A stretch of DNA of 64,000 nt, taken from NCBI GenBank assembly GCA_963921195.1, contig OY992536.1, positions 108,154,778-108,218,777 of the forward strand, read 5' to 3'. Position 1 is the first letter of the stretch. Every line of letters begins with the position of its first letter. Shown here piece after piece: positions 11,118-22,761 of the stretch. Both the position numbers and the translations under genes were made by a program. The notes under the pieces were generated by a model. The model worked only from the letters and a program-made list of their open reading frames with translations. It was not told the origin of the DNA and did no database searches. The stretch comes from Pegoplata infirma. Its lineage: Eukaryota; Arthropoda; Insecta; Diptera; Anthomyiidae.

Positions 11118-11830
11118 AACTTTAATTCTGAGACATTTTTCATATAAACAAATTCTCAGATTCTGAGACATTTTTCACATAGCAAAATTCCGAGATTCTG
11201 CGATATTTATTATATAGAAAAATTCTCAGATTCTGAAAAATCATATCGAAAAATTTTCAGTTTCTGAGACATTTTCATATAGAAAAATTCTGAGATTTTA
11301 AGACATTTTTTTATATAGAAAAATTCTCAGATTCTGAGACATTTTCCATTTCTCAGATTCTGAAAAATCATATCTAAAAACTTTCAGATTCTGAGACATT
11401 TTCCATATAGAAAACTTCTCAGATTCTGATACATTTTTCGTATAGACATTTTTCATATAGAAAATTATCAGATTGTAAACCTTTTTCTCAGATTCTGAGA
11501 CATTTTTCATATAGAAAAATTTTCAGATTCTGAGACATTTTTCATATTTAAAAATTCTCAGATTCTGAGACATTTTTCATATAGAAAAATTCTCAAATTT
11601 TTCTTTACGAAAAATGTCTCAGATTCTGAGACATTTTTCATATAAAAAAATTTTCAGATTCTGAGACATTTTTCATATAGAAAAATTCTCAGATTCTAAA
11701 ACATTTTTCTTAAAGAAAAATTAATTTTTCGCATAGAAAAATTCTGAAAAAAGTTTTTGTATAGAAAATTTGTTTTATATTCTAGGACATTTTTCGTATA
11801 GAAAAATTTTCAGTTATAGAAAAATTCCTC
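11118..11830 (+). repeat. 35-bp hairpin satellite array B
   Basis: Units of tctcagattctgagacattt followed by tttcatatagaaaaat, about 35 bases each, with deletions and mutated units. Most copies carry the array-specific spacer catatag. Confidence 0.9.
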
Positions 11831-12093
11831 GATTCCAAGACCGATGTAAAAAACAAAAGTGATACTCTTCTATAGTTTCACACGAATATATAAACCAAAT
11901 GAGGCCATGGGGATAAGTTTCCCTTTAAAAACTTAACTACATAGTTTTTTGTTCTCTTGTTAAACAAATGAAACATTTTTTTGTTAGGGGAAGGTTTAAT
12001 TCCTGCACTTGGATCCAGGGGATTAGAAAATATGATTTTGTTTGGCTAGCCCCTTTTGTGGGCATGGCGCTAGTTAATATACCAATAAAAAGT

Positions 12094-12497
12094 TTCCGCC
12101 GTCGAAATCTCTCCTCTTTGAAGCGATATCAGCACACTTGTGCGCTTCTGATTAAGTGAAAGTCAAACTTTTCGCGTAGTGACACACGTCCATCCATATG
12201 CCCATCTTTGATTAGTCTCCGTCGCGGAACAAATCCGTAGATTTTGCTTACCAACACATTCCAATTCAGTTGAAACCTGTAAAGTAGTTCCCAGTCTTGC
12301 AAGCACATCGGCTTTGCAATTCTCTGGAATGTCTCTGTGTCTGGTAACCATATGAGTCGTGTACCAAACTGCTTGGCCAACTCATTTAAAGACGTACGGC
12401 AGTTAAGGCCAAATCTTGTTTTCAGAAACATTGACTCCAGGGTCTTCACAGCAGCTTGACTGTCGGGAATGACTGCATTTTTATACCCTCCAACCAC
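12094..12497 (-). mobile_element. LINE family A, RNase H part and 3' region
   Basis: The minus-strand frame carries the RNase H segment DSQAAVKTLESMFLKTRFGL and then a degraded WxPGHRD...KADELARLG block. These are ORF2 remnants of an RNase H-bearing non-LTR retrotransposon (I/R1/LOA-like groups have this domain, Jockey does not). The copy is broken by the dispersed repeat beginning near 12485, and the RT part continues at 13145. Confidence 0.85.
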
Positions 12498-13010
12498 AGT
12501 ATACTCACTTTGTCATTCCCTGTGTAACGCATCGAAATATCGGTCTAGGACCCCATAAAGTATATATTTTATTGATCAGTGGTCGATTCTAAGACATTCT
12601 AGCGATGTCCTTCCGTCCGTCTGTCCGTCTGTAGAGGACACGATACAGTCCAAAATAAAATTGCTAGACTTCCGAAGTTTTGCACGAATATGCCTTATAT
12701 TCCTAGGCAGGTTAAGTTCGGAAATAGGTAAAATCGGACCAAGGGGGAAAAAGTTCCCCTTGGGGAACTAAACCAACCTAAGAAAAACCGCATTTTTTGC
12801 AGGGTTTTTGTACTTTTGCTAAGAAAATGCAACTTTCTTATCTCAGAAGAAGTTCAATTCAAAGGGGAATGTGCCCCCTAACGTCTCCCACCAACCCCCC
12901 TCCCCAAAAAAAAGACACCCCTGAATTTTTTTTATATTGTTTTTTACATTTTGGAGAGTATAACAGATTCGGCACAGCCGCATGTAACACTCTCACGTGA
13001 CAATCAAAAT
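12485..13010 (+). repeat. Dispersed repeat, ataccctcc...cggcacagccg family
   Basis: Starts ataccctccaaccacagtat, contains the gtcattcc...cgaaatatcggtctaggacc block and a cttccgtccgtctgtccgtc run, and ends in gagagtataacagattcggc plus acagccg. Relatives are at 15253-15955, 20712-21675 and 28857-29885. Noncoding. This type of repeat is common in higher flies, but no name is assigned. Confidence 0.7.
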
Positions 13011-13144
13011 GCATTAGATTTTCACGTAAGATGTTACTTCGTTCACTAATCGTTTTCATGTATTGCCATACAACAAAAACGTATATCTGATTTGTTACTG
13101 CTACTTTTGTTGCGTTACCAGTTGAGTAAAGAGCAATTTAACAA

Positions 13145-13399
13145 AACAAGCTCTGTTTTACTTGGATTAACTCCCACACCACAGTTTCTTGCCTATTTCG
13201 ACAGATTTTTTATTTCGACAGATTTTTCCTGAAGAATGTCTTTAATGTTGGCAGGTGCTTTCCCTTTACCGCTATCACAACATCCTCAGCATACGCTGGT
13301 GTGGCATTATTAAAAGCCTCCTCTGTATTAAGAAAGGCCGCCTTAGTGTACTCCTTTACAGAAAGCGTTCTGTCGATGGGGCCAACGAGCTGTATGATA
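13145..13399 (-). mobile_element. LINE family A, reverse transcriptase part
   Basis: The minus strand reads AYAEDVVIAVKGKHLPTL, a degraded form of the RT active-site region (normally YADD), followed by a WxxDxGLxVNPSKT-like stretch. The LINE is cut by the transposon at 13400-14696 and resumes at 14697, as shown by the uninterrupted copy at 46700-46900. Confidence 0.85.
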
Positions 13400-14696
13400 A
13401 GGAGTGAGATCATAAAAATGTTAACACACATTTTTGCCTACAACTTTGGTGTAAAGCTTCCAAAATTTTTTTTTTCGGCAGTTTACATTTTAAAAATATG
13501 TCAGTTAATAAATTAATTTACATCATGAGTTTTAATTTGCAATTTTTTACACAATGGACGATGAAAGAAAAGTGCTTTCAAAAATAATTAAATATTTTCA
13601 ACAAAACCAAACATGGACATACAAAAAAATTGCCAAAGAAACTAATGTATGCCGCCAAACAGTTTCAAAAGTGGTAAAAATGTATCTGGAACACCTAACA
13701 ATTGAAAGGAAGCCGGGAACAGGAACAACGACTGGTTATCGTAACATTGGTAAGGCATATAAAGTTAAAAGCATCCTTAAGAGAGCTCCTAACACATCTG
13801 GCAGAAAAACAGCTCGGTTAGCCCAATGCTCAGACTTTTTTGTACGTAAAGTGAAACGTAAGGCGGGACTAAAGTCCTACAAAGTTCAAAAAGTTCCCGA
13901 TAGAAACGCTTTTAAATATTTGGAGGCCAAAACCAGAGCTAGAAAATTGAAATCAAATTTTATAAAAAAATACAACTGTTGTGTAATGGACGACGAAACT
14001 TATGTCCTGGCTGATTTTGCGCAGCTCCCTGGTCAAGAATTTTATGTTTCCGATGTTCGAGGAAATGTTGCGGAAAAATTTCGGTCAAAAAAGCAAACGA
14101 AATTCCCCAAAAAAATTCCTAGTATGGCAAGCCATATGTAGCTGCGGCCAAAGAAGCCAGTCATTTGTGACATCTGGCTCTATAAACAGCGAAATTTATA
14201 TCAAGGAGTGTTTGCAGAAGAGACTTCTTCCGTTCTTGAGTCAGCACAATGTATCCACTTACTTTTGGCCCGATTTAGCATCTTGTCACTACAGCAAGAA
14301 AGCGCTGGAGTGGTATAATGATAATAATGTGGTTTTTGTACCAAGAGAGGCAAATCCACCAAACTGCCCGGAGCTCAGGCCAGTGGAGAGATATTGGGCT
14401 CTTGTTAAAAAAGAATTAAAGGGCACAAAAAAGGTCTCCCAGGACATGCAAGATTTCAAACGTAGATGGACCACCTGCTCTAAAAAGGTGACAGAAACTA
14501 CCATAAAAGCCTTAATGGGAGGGTTTCCGGAAAAAGTGGATAACTTTGTTCGTAGTGGTTAGAGTTCCATGCGGTTTTTTTGTTATGATTTTGTATTAAA
14601 TTTTATTTAATAAAAATTTGGTTTGAAGTCTTAAAATTCAGTAGTCTGTTTTTTATTTAACTTTATGTGTGTTAACATTTTTATGATCTCACTCCT
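13400..14696 (+). mobile_element. Complete Tc1/mariner-superfamily transposon
   Basis: 1297 bases with 32-bp perfect terminal inverted repeats beginning aggagtgagatcataaaaat. It is flanked by TA on both sides (13398-13399 and 14697-14698), the standard target duplication. It holds one transposase gene with a frameshift and an AATAAA at 14609-14614. It is inserted in a LINE. Confidence 0.97.
13554..14562 (+). pseudogene. Mariner-type transposase, DD37E, one frameshift
   Basis: The first frame (13554-14141) encodes an N-terminal helix-turn-helix region (residues 5-45, with TYKKIAKETNVCRQTVSKV) and the first catalytic aspartate in CVMDDETY (D147). The rest continues in the +1 frame from about 14110 to 14562 and carries KKFLVWQAI, the second aspartate in FWPDLASCHYS, and the glutamate in PNCPELRPVERYW. 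There are 37 residues between the second D and the E, so the triad is DD37E. The joined length would be about 336 residues, normal for the superfamily. The break is a one-base excess in a C4A7 tract at 14103-14113. All three catalytic residues remain, so inactivation may be recent. Confidence 0.93.
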
Positions 14697-14810
14697 TAGT
14701 TGCCTAGTCGAAAGCAACCTCGGGTCAATCACCAAAATATGAGTCTATCAACAAAAAAAAAACAGACTAATTATTCTGAAATCATTCAAAACTGTGTAGG
14801 AGTTTTGGGA
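14697..14810 (-). mobile_element. LINE family A, segment upstream of the transposon insertion
   Basis: gttgcctagtcgaaagcaac and following bases match 46806-46925, showing this is the other side of the LINE split by the mariner-type element. Confidence 0.75.
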
Positions 14811-15252
14811 AAAATGGGATTTTTTTTTTTAGAAAAAATGGGAATTCTCAATAAATCGCAACCTCTCAAAAACTAAGCAAGATAAAGCGAAGAAAATGAA
14901 ATTTCAAAAGAACGTTCTAACTTTTAAATATTGTTAAGACTCCCTCTACATATCTGGGGACCCCCTTGGAACCTATTTCATTATTAAAAAATTTGGTACT
15001 CCCAAGATTTGAGAACATATCTCAATAAATTTTGTCGAAACCACAAAAAGTATAGAAGCATTTTTTGTAGCTCTTGAGTCGTCAAGCAAGACCTCCGAAA
15101 ACCCATCGAGTTTTTTTTTTTGTTTTTAAATTCTCAAAATCCTGTTGGACCCCAAAAATTTCCAAAAAAGTCCAAAAAAATTGTCTAATTATCTATTGCG
15201 ATCCTTAGACGGTCCTCAAATGTGTGGAAAAATATTAACTGAAATTAATGAA
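14811..15252. other. Unassigned AT-rich stretch
   Basis: No coding frame and no repeat ends recognised. It may be the continuation of a degraded repeat. Confidence 0.3.
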
Positions 15253-15955
15253 AACAAGTAGAAAAGTTAAATTCGACTTTGCCGAATTTATGAATACCCT
15301 CCACAATGTCCTTTTAAGTGACAGTAAATTTTCTAACGTGAAAAAAATAAAATTTTTGATTGGTTTTTATTTTGTGTAAAAAAACTTTTTTTTAAGTAAT
15401 TTTAGAAAAAAAAAATTACTAAATATTTTTGAGTGACAGAAATACGTTGTAAAATATTTTTGTGACTTACCAATGTTTTTAAAACAGGTTTATCGGGGTT
15501 TCAACTCATGAATTTAAGGTGAAACTAATCTGAAATTCACGGTTTTGCTAATAACTTTTGAACCACTGGACCGATTTGGCTAAAATTTAAAACGAACCAG
15601 GCCAGTGGAACGGCAAATATATATGCCAAGCTTCCCCAGTTAGCGTGTGTTTCATCTCGTAAATTCACGAAAAACCCATGCCGAAATTTAGACTTTTGCC
15701 CATAACTTTTGAACCAGATAAATGCCCAACATATATGTCAAACTTCAGGAGCCTCCGTAAGGTCTTTCAAAAGTTAGCCTGTTTTCAACAGACAGACGGA
15801 CAGACGGACATTGCTAGATCGTCTTAAAATCGATCGAGGATCAAGAATATATATACATACTTTTGGGGTCTTAGACCAATATTTCGAGGTGTTACAAACG
15901 GAATGACAAACTTATATATACCCTCTATCACTAGAGTGGAGGGTATAAAAATCAG
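15253..15955 (-). repeat. Dispersed repeat, reverse orientation
   Basis: Contains gaccgacagacagacg-like repeats (cagacagacggacagacgga), cgatcgaggatcaagaatat and the end block cactagagtggagggtataa. It is the inverse of the copy at 20712-21675. Confidence 0.75.
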
Positions 15956-16202
15956 TAGCTCTAAATCATTATCAATTTTCTTGAAATTTAGTTCATTCTT
16001 CATACTTAGTTCTTTTTTTTTTTTGAGCTCCTAAAAAATTGTTATTTTTGTCTCTGAAAATTTTTTTTTATCATAATTGGGTTAACATTTTGTTTTTCAT
16101 TTTTCTCAAGTGGTTGTTTTATTTTATTTAGTTGGATTGTATTATGTTTCATGTTTCACCCAGCACTAACAATATCGATTTTCTTTAGCAGACTGTATGT
16201 AG

Positions 16203-16856
16203 CATAGATGAGACTAATTAATTAAAGGAACCAATTAATTGATGGTTTAATTACCATTTAATTGATGTCAATGGTAATGAAATTTTTTTCATTACCATTG
16301 GTTGTATCAATTGTACCAATTAAATTACTTATCAATTTAATTACTAATGAAAATTAAAAAAAAATTAATTACCATTGGTATGGCATCACTTAAAAAAAAT
16401 AATTACCATTAGTAAAAGTCGTCACAATACTGTCAAAATCGTTAATATTTGGAAATATCTGTTGTCTTTTGTTATATGGAGTTTTAGTTTTTCACATTTT
16501 ATAAACCAAACACACGTTGATTGCCCTTGTATAACACAATATTTGAAATTTTTATTTGCGTTTTGTTTTTTGTTTTATGTCTTTAACATTTCCATATTTT
16601 TTTTTTTTTTGTAAAAACATACTTTGATGTTTAAATTTTTAACTTTTCAAAAGAACAAAAATGTGCAAACCAATGGTTTTGAAACCAATTATAATTGGTG
16701 TTTTTTAACAATTGGTGCATTTCATTACCATTAGTAATTATTTTTTCAATTAAAAAAATTTAATTACCATTAAATGGTAATGAAAATTTTTTCATTACCA
16801 TTGATATCAACCAATGGTAATTAAATTTCAATGGTAATGAAAAATTCCCATCTATG
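16203..16856. mobile_element. hAT-like non-autonomous element
   Basis: The ends catagatg and catctatg are inverted and flanked by the exact 8-base duplication gtatgtag (16195-16202 and 16857-16864). The body is built from repeated attaccattggt and its inverse. A related element without a clear duplication is at 31205-31543. Confidence 0.8.
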
Positions 16857-17070
16857 GTATGTAGTATATGAATTTTATTAAAGAAAATTATGCGTTTTCT
16901 TTTAAATTTTAATATTCATTTAAACCTGAATTAAATATTTATGCCATAATTTTCATATTTTTTTCAATATATTACTTGTTTAATTTTTATAATAAACTTG
17001 TCTCAAATTTCATAGATTTTTCCAAATTTGTGTTTTAATTTAACGATTAAAAAAGAAAGTTTTTACATTG

Positions 17071-17268
17071 GCCTTTTTTTACATTCAATTCATTACCAAA
17101 GTTTTAAAATTGGTTGTAAAATTCATTACTAAATCACCTTTTAATTACGCGTACAACATTGTAACTGCTGCTGCTGTGTTGTGTAGTTACAATTCGTACT
17201 TGGCTGATTGTGTTATGGCCATAATTTTTGTTTTGACGGCTTATGCCGGTTATTACAAAATTTTCTAA
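17071..17268 (+). CDS. Possible short hydrophobic frame, unrecognised
   Basis: An open frame of about 65 codons with no ATG at its start (it opens at a TTG). It encodes a cysteine- and tyrosine-containing hydrophobic peptide with two possible membrane segments. Base composition is less AT-rich than its surroundings. It could be a terminal exon, a repeat remnant or chance. No family recognised. Confidence 0.15.
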   Translation, partial: AFFYIQFITKVLKLVVKFITKSPFNYAYNIVTAAAVLCSYNSYLADCVMAIIFVLTAYAGYYKIF

Positions 17269-17449
17269 TCCCGTACACACTTTGGTTGTTATAAAATTGT
17301 TTACACATTTGCGTGCGTAATCGTTGGGAAAAGAAAGTGGTTTCCAATGTTGAGAAAGCCAAAATATAGAATAAATACATGGTTGTTAGACTAACAAAGA
17401 CCTTTGAAAATTTAATTCACCTTTTTAATTTTTTAAATCATTAATTTTA

Positions 17450-18257
17450 CACTCAAAATAATAACTCTGTAAAATACTCTGTAAAATGACTGTAATCTCA
17501 ATTCAACAGATATTTGACAGAGTTTTCTGTTAAAATACAGATTTAAAGAAAATACTTTGTATTTTGTTGTGACAAAAAAACAAAGTTTCCTCTGTTATAT
17601 TACTTTTTACTTTGTAATCTTAATTTTACAGATAATTAACAGAGTTTTCTGCTAAAATACAGATTTAAGCAAAATACCGCGTATTTTTTTATAACCAAAA
17701 AACTTTCTGTTGTGAGCAGTTTTAGTTTTTGTTACCAAACATCAAAATTTTACCTGTATATTTTTTTTTTTTAAGAAAAAGTTGAAAATGTAGCAAAAAA
17801 AGTAATAAAAAAAATCTTTTTAGAAATCTGATAAAATTTTTACAAAATAACATGCACTTAACTAAACTCTGTAAATTTACAGAGTTTTTTCTGTAAATTT
17901 TTTTTTGCATCACATGCATTTTACAAATATATGTAAATTTACATAGTTTTCTTTGCAAAATGGTGGTTTACTTAATCAATATTTGACTGGAAACTCTGTA
18001 AATTAATAGTTTTTTTTTGTCCAAATCATTTTAAAGAGTTTTATAGTAAAATTACAGAGTTTTCTCTGTCAAAAAGCTTTTATATTTAACAATATTTTAC
18101 TATAAACTCTGTAAATTAACAGTTTTTTTCTGTCAAAATCATTTTACAGAGTTTTTTAGTAAAATTACCAAGAAATGTTGTTAGCTGGAAAAGTATGGTG
18201 TACTCTGTTAAATTAGCAGAGTTTTTCTGTAATTTAACAGAGTTATTATTTTGAGTG
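17450..18257. mobile_element. TA-flanked inverted-repeat element, cactcaaaataat family, copy 1
   Basis: The ends CACTCAAAATAATAACTCTG are inverted and flanked by TA (17448-17449 and 18258-18259). The interior repeats actctgtaaa/tttacagag in both orientations. 808 bases, no coding capacity. The TA target suggests a Tc1/mariner-mobilised element. Confidence 0.85.
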
Positions 18258-18565
18258 TAATTAACCCTACCGTGCGCGATTTTATTCAGTTGATAATTTC
18301 TTAATGAAAAAAAATTGAACTTGCCAGTCTTTATCTCCGGAATGGAGGCCATTTTCTGCCTCGCAATTTCTTGTATTATGGATTTTGCACTCAAGTAATA
18401 AGTACAATTTTATTTAAATTAAAATTTTATATCCACGCCCACATTTTCATTATTTTCTGAGCCTATGGATCTAAGTACAAGACTTTGAACTTACATATTC
18501 ATATAAAAATGTTTCATTTGCTTAAAAAAATTCTAAAAAAACATGTTCAAAATAGAATTTTTTTA

Positions 18566-19785
18566 CACTCAAAATAATAACTCTGTTAAATAACAGAAAA
18601 ACTCTGCTAATTTAACAGAGTGCACCATACTTTTCCAGCTAGCAACATTTCTTGGTAATTTTACTATAAAACTCTGTAAAATGATTTTGACAAAAAAAAA
18701 CTGTTAATTTACAGAGTTTCTAGTAAAATATTGGTTAAAAAAAACACAATTTTGCAAAGAAAAACTCTGTAAATTTACAGAATTTTGTAAAATGCGTTTG
18801 ATGCAACCAAAATCTTACAGAAAAAAACTGTAAATTTACAGAGTTTAGTAAAATACATGTAATTTTGTAAAATTTTAATAAGATTTTTGAAAATATTTTT
18901 TATGGTACTTTTTTAACATTTTCTCAAAAAAAAAATACAGATAAAATTTTGGTGTATTTATAGAACAATCTGTTTTTAACTACATTCAAAATAATAACTC
19001 TGTTAAATTACAGAAAAACTCGGCTAATTTAACAGAGTACACCATACTTTTCCAGCTAACAACATTTCTTGGTAATTTTACTAAAAAACTCTGTAAAATG
19101 ATTTTGACAGAAAAAAAAACTGTTAATTAACAGAGTTTATTGTAAAATATTGGTTGTATATGAAAGCTTTCTTACAGAAAAAACTCCGTAATTTTACTTT
19201 AAAACTCTGTAAAATGATTTGGACAAAAAAACTGTTAATTTACAGAGTTTCTAGTAAAATATTGGTTAAATAAACCACCATTTAGCAAAGAAAACTATGA
19301 AAATTACCTATATTTTTAAAATGCATTTGATGCAAAAAAAAATACAGAAAAACTCTGTAAATTTACAGAGTTCAGTTAAATGCATGTTATTTTGTAAAAT
19401 TTTTATAAGAATTTTGAAAAAAAATTTTTGATAACTTTTTTTGCTACTTTTTCAACTTTTTCTCAAAAAAAAATATACAGATACAATTTTGATGTTTGGT
19501 AACAAAAACAAAAACTACTCAAAACAGAAAACTTTTTTTGTTTTAAAAAAATACGAAGTATTTTGCTTAAATCTGTATTTTACCAGAAAACTCTGTTAAT
19601 TATCTGTCAAATTAAGATTACAAAGTAAAAAGTAATACAACAGAGGAAACTTTGTTTTTTTGTCACAGCAAAATACAAAGTATTTTCTTTAAATCTATAT
19701 TTTGACAGAAAACTCTGTCAAATATCTGTTGAATTTAGATTACAGTCATTTTACAGAGTATTTTACAGAGTTATTATTTTGAGTG
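18566..19785. mobile_element. TA-flanked element, same family, copy 2 (with a partial second copy)
   Basis: Same ends and TA flanks (18564-18565 and 19786-19787). A second left end is seen at 18984 (attcaaaataataactctgt), so this is a partial copy fused to a full copy. Confidence 0.8.
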
Positions 19786-20305
19786 TATGAAATTACACTC
19801 AAAATAATTACTCTGTTAAATTACAGAAAAACTCTGCTAATTTAACAGAGTACACCATACTTTTCCAGCTAGCAACATTTCTTGGTAATTTTACTATAAA
19901 ACTCTGTAAAATGATTTTGACAAACAAAACTGTTAATTTACAGAGTTTCTAGTAAAGTATTGGTTAAATAAAACACCAGTTAGCGAAGAAAAACTCTGTT
20001 AATTTACATATATTTGTAAAATGCATTTGATGCAACCAAAATTGTACAAAAAAAACACTTTATTAAAATACATGTTATTTTGTAAAATTGTTAAAGATTT
20101 TTGAAAAGATTTTTTTGGTACTTTTTTAAGATTTTCTCTGAAAAAAAAAAAAAATTTTGGTGTTTTTACTGAAAACTCAGATTTAAACTATGAAAATAAG
20201 ATAACATAAAAATAAGTAAAAATACAGATAAGACTTAGTTTTTGGTTAAAAAAATACAGAGTATTTCGCTTAAATCTGTATTTAAGCAGAAACCTCTGTT
20301 AATTA

Positions 20306-21754
20306 CACAGGCACACAAAAAAAAAGTGGCCAGACACAGAGGGTAGACCCAGTTATTTCTAGGTTTTTAGGGGCGTTAAATCCGAATATGAACATAAAAA
20401 ATCATTTCAATTGACAGTTTTTCCCTAAGGGGTACTAGGGAGTTAGGGAGGGGTATTACACATTTTTTGTAGTAATATTCGGTTTCAGCGGTCCAAAAAA
20501 CATAGAAATCCATATACATCTTGATTTTTTATAAACACTCAAAATTCATCCCCTTTCAGGGTGTTGTAGGGGCGTGCTAGGGGTTGAGGTTTAGGTTTCA
20601 GCTGCAAAATAAACATAAAAGTACACATTAATTTAAGTTTGTATGAGAATTAAAAGTCAATCCTCCGTGGGGTTAGGAGGGCGGTAGGGAAAAAACTGGC
20701 AATTGAAATATTTTTTATACCCTTCACTCTAGTGATAGAGGCTATATATAAGTTTGTCATTCCGTTTGTAAAACATCGAAATATTGGTCTAGGACCCCAT
20801 AAAGTATATATATTCATGATCCTCGATCGATTTTAAGTCGATCTAGCGATGTCCGTCCGTAGAAAACACGCTAACTTTTGAAAGACTTCACAAAGGCTAC
20901 TGAAGTTTGGCATATATGTTGGTCATTTACCTGGTCAGGTTGGTATTGCAATCCAGCCAAATCGGTCCAGTGGTTCAAAAGTTATGAGCAAAAGAGTAAA
21001 TTTCGGCAAAGGGTTTTCGCAAATTTACGAGATAAAAAACACGATAACTTTCGAAAAACAATAAAGAGACTGCTGAAACGTGGCACATATTTTTGCCGTT
21101 CCTCAGGTCTGTTTGGTATTGAATTTCAATCGGTCAAGTGGTTCAAAAGTTATAAGCAAAACCCCGAATTTCAGATTTTGTTCATCTTAAATGCCACGTG
21201 GTAAACAAGTTTTTAAAGCATTGGTGGTAACTAAGCAACGCTTTTCAAACTTGTTTAGTTTTAAAGCAATGCTTTTTAAACTTGTTTAGTTTTAAAAGCA
21301 TTGGTAACTTAAAATTACACTCGAAAAAAATTTTACACTCGAAACAAATTTTACACTCAAAAAAAATTTTACACTAAAAAAACATGTAGTTTTTTTTTAC
21401 AAAAATGTCAATATTTTTTGTACATGCGTACGTGCATTCACTCAGAAATATTTTTACAGTAAAAAAAACATTACACTCGAAAAAAAGTTTTACACAAAAA
21501 AAATAAAACCAGTAATTTTTCTTTTTTTTTTTAAATGACAAAAAAAGAGTTTTTTATTTATTAACAACTTTAATAAATAAAATATTTCTAATCAAAATTG
21601 TTAATTTTTTTCACGTTAAAATGTACTATCCTTTAAAAAATGCATTGTGGAGGGTATTCATAGATTTTGTTTATGGCTATATTCGGATTCAGCGACCCCA
21701 AAAACCTAGGAATAACTACCCTCTGGGTCTGGCCATTTTTTTTGTGTGCCTGTG
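20306..21754. mobile_element. CAC-ended element with TTA target duplication
   Basis: The ends cacaggcacac are inverted with a long arm including agtggccagac and a block around aaccta/ggaataac (about 55 bases). TTA flanks both sides (20303-20305 and 21755-21757). Copy 2 of the host element shows the uninterrupted site (gttaattatctg). CAC/GTG ends with a 3-bp TWA target recall the CACTA/Mirage/Chapaev group. No transposase is present, so the class is inferred. Confidence 0.8.
20712..21675 (+). repeat. Dispersed repeat inside the CAC-ended element
   Basis: Carries the cactctagtgatagagg and gtcattccgtttgtaaaaca blocks, cgatcctcgatcgatttt, and ends in the gtggagggtattcata block. It is the inverse of 15253-15955 and lies wholly inside 20306-21754. 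Confidence 0.75.
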
Positions 21755-22018
21755 TTATCTCTAAAATTAAGATTACATTACAAAGTTAAACGAAATACAA
21801 CAGATAAAACTTTGTTTTTTTTTTGTTACAACAAAATACAAAGTATTTTCTTTTAATCTGTATTTTGACAGAAAACTCTGTCAAATATCTGTTGAATTGA
21901 GATTACAGTCATTTTACAGAGTTATTATTTTGAGTGCAGTATTCGATAGTAAAATTTCGACATCGAATGCCGTAATTTGGGTTCTGATATGTTGAAAAAT
22001 TTTAATTCGACAAAGATC

Positions 22019-22118
22019 AAGCTCTTTGTCTCCCGCTCTTAATATTTTGAAACTTTTTAACAGAAGGTACGAAAACTGTTAGACGAGGAAAATACGATAA
22101 TGTTAAATTAACATTGCA
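22019..22118 (+). repeat. Long inverted repeat, left arm
   Basis: About 97 bases (caagctctttgtctcccgct onward) are inverted with few differences at 26119-26214, 4 kb away. The pair may be the ends of one large element or a duplicated segment. Confidence 0.7.
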
Positions 22119-22136
22119 CATTGGGGGAAACCTATA

Positions 22137-22533
22137 CACTCAAAAAATTATGTAGGTAAATTCCAGTGAATATTCACTTAAAACAAATGAACTTTTATTT
22201 AAAAACCATTCCATTGTTTTTTCTTTTAAAATAAAAACACAATACAGTCAATTTTAAATGTTGATTTAATGACTAACCAAAACATTAAAAAACTAGTGAA
22301 TATTCAGTTATTTTGTATTGAAAAACAGTAAAACTATAGAAGAAATTTTTTACTGCCGAAATTAAATGTAATAGAAAATTCGTTTTTAATACAGTAAATT
22401 ATTTTTTTTAAACTACAGAAACAGTAGAAAATAAGAAGTTCATAATAAAATTAATGATTTTTCTTTTAAAATAACTTTACTGATTACTTTTTAAAATAAC
22501 CAACAAACAGTTAATGACATAATTTTCTTAGTG
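22137..22533. mobile_element. TA-flanked miniature element, cactcaaaaaattatgt family
   Basis: The ends CACTCAAAAAATTATGT and CACTAAGAAAATTATGT are inverted and flanked by TA (22135-22136 and 22534-22535). 397 bases. Relatives are at 32791-33599 and 49312-49858. Confidence 0.8.
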
Positions 22534-22761
22534 TACGATACTTGGCATTAAATAAACCGCTTATTTTTGAAAAGAGTGTGTGATACCGTTGTAATGGGGA
22601 CAATCTGTAGATCATATTTGCATTATAAAATTTCATGGTTACCTTGCAAAATTCGGAAAATTTTGCAATATTATGTTCGTTTAATGTTTTTTTTTTTTTG
22701 TTTTTAAACTCTTTAATTACGTTAAAAAAACAAACTCAGTTGAAATAATAAAATACATCTA

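Larger units (their letters stand above)
19796..21936. mobile_element. TA-flanked element, same family, copy 3, interrupted
   Basis: Starts 10 bases after copy 2. The left flank is TA and the right flank has become CA. The original element of about 690 bases is split by the 1449-bp CAC-ended element at 20306. Confidence 0.85.
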
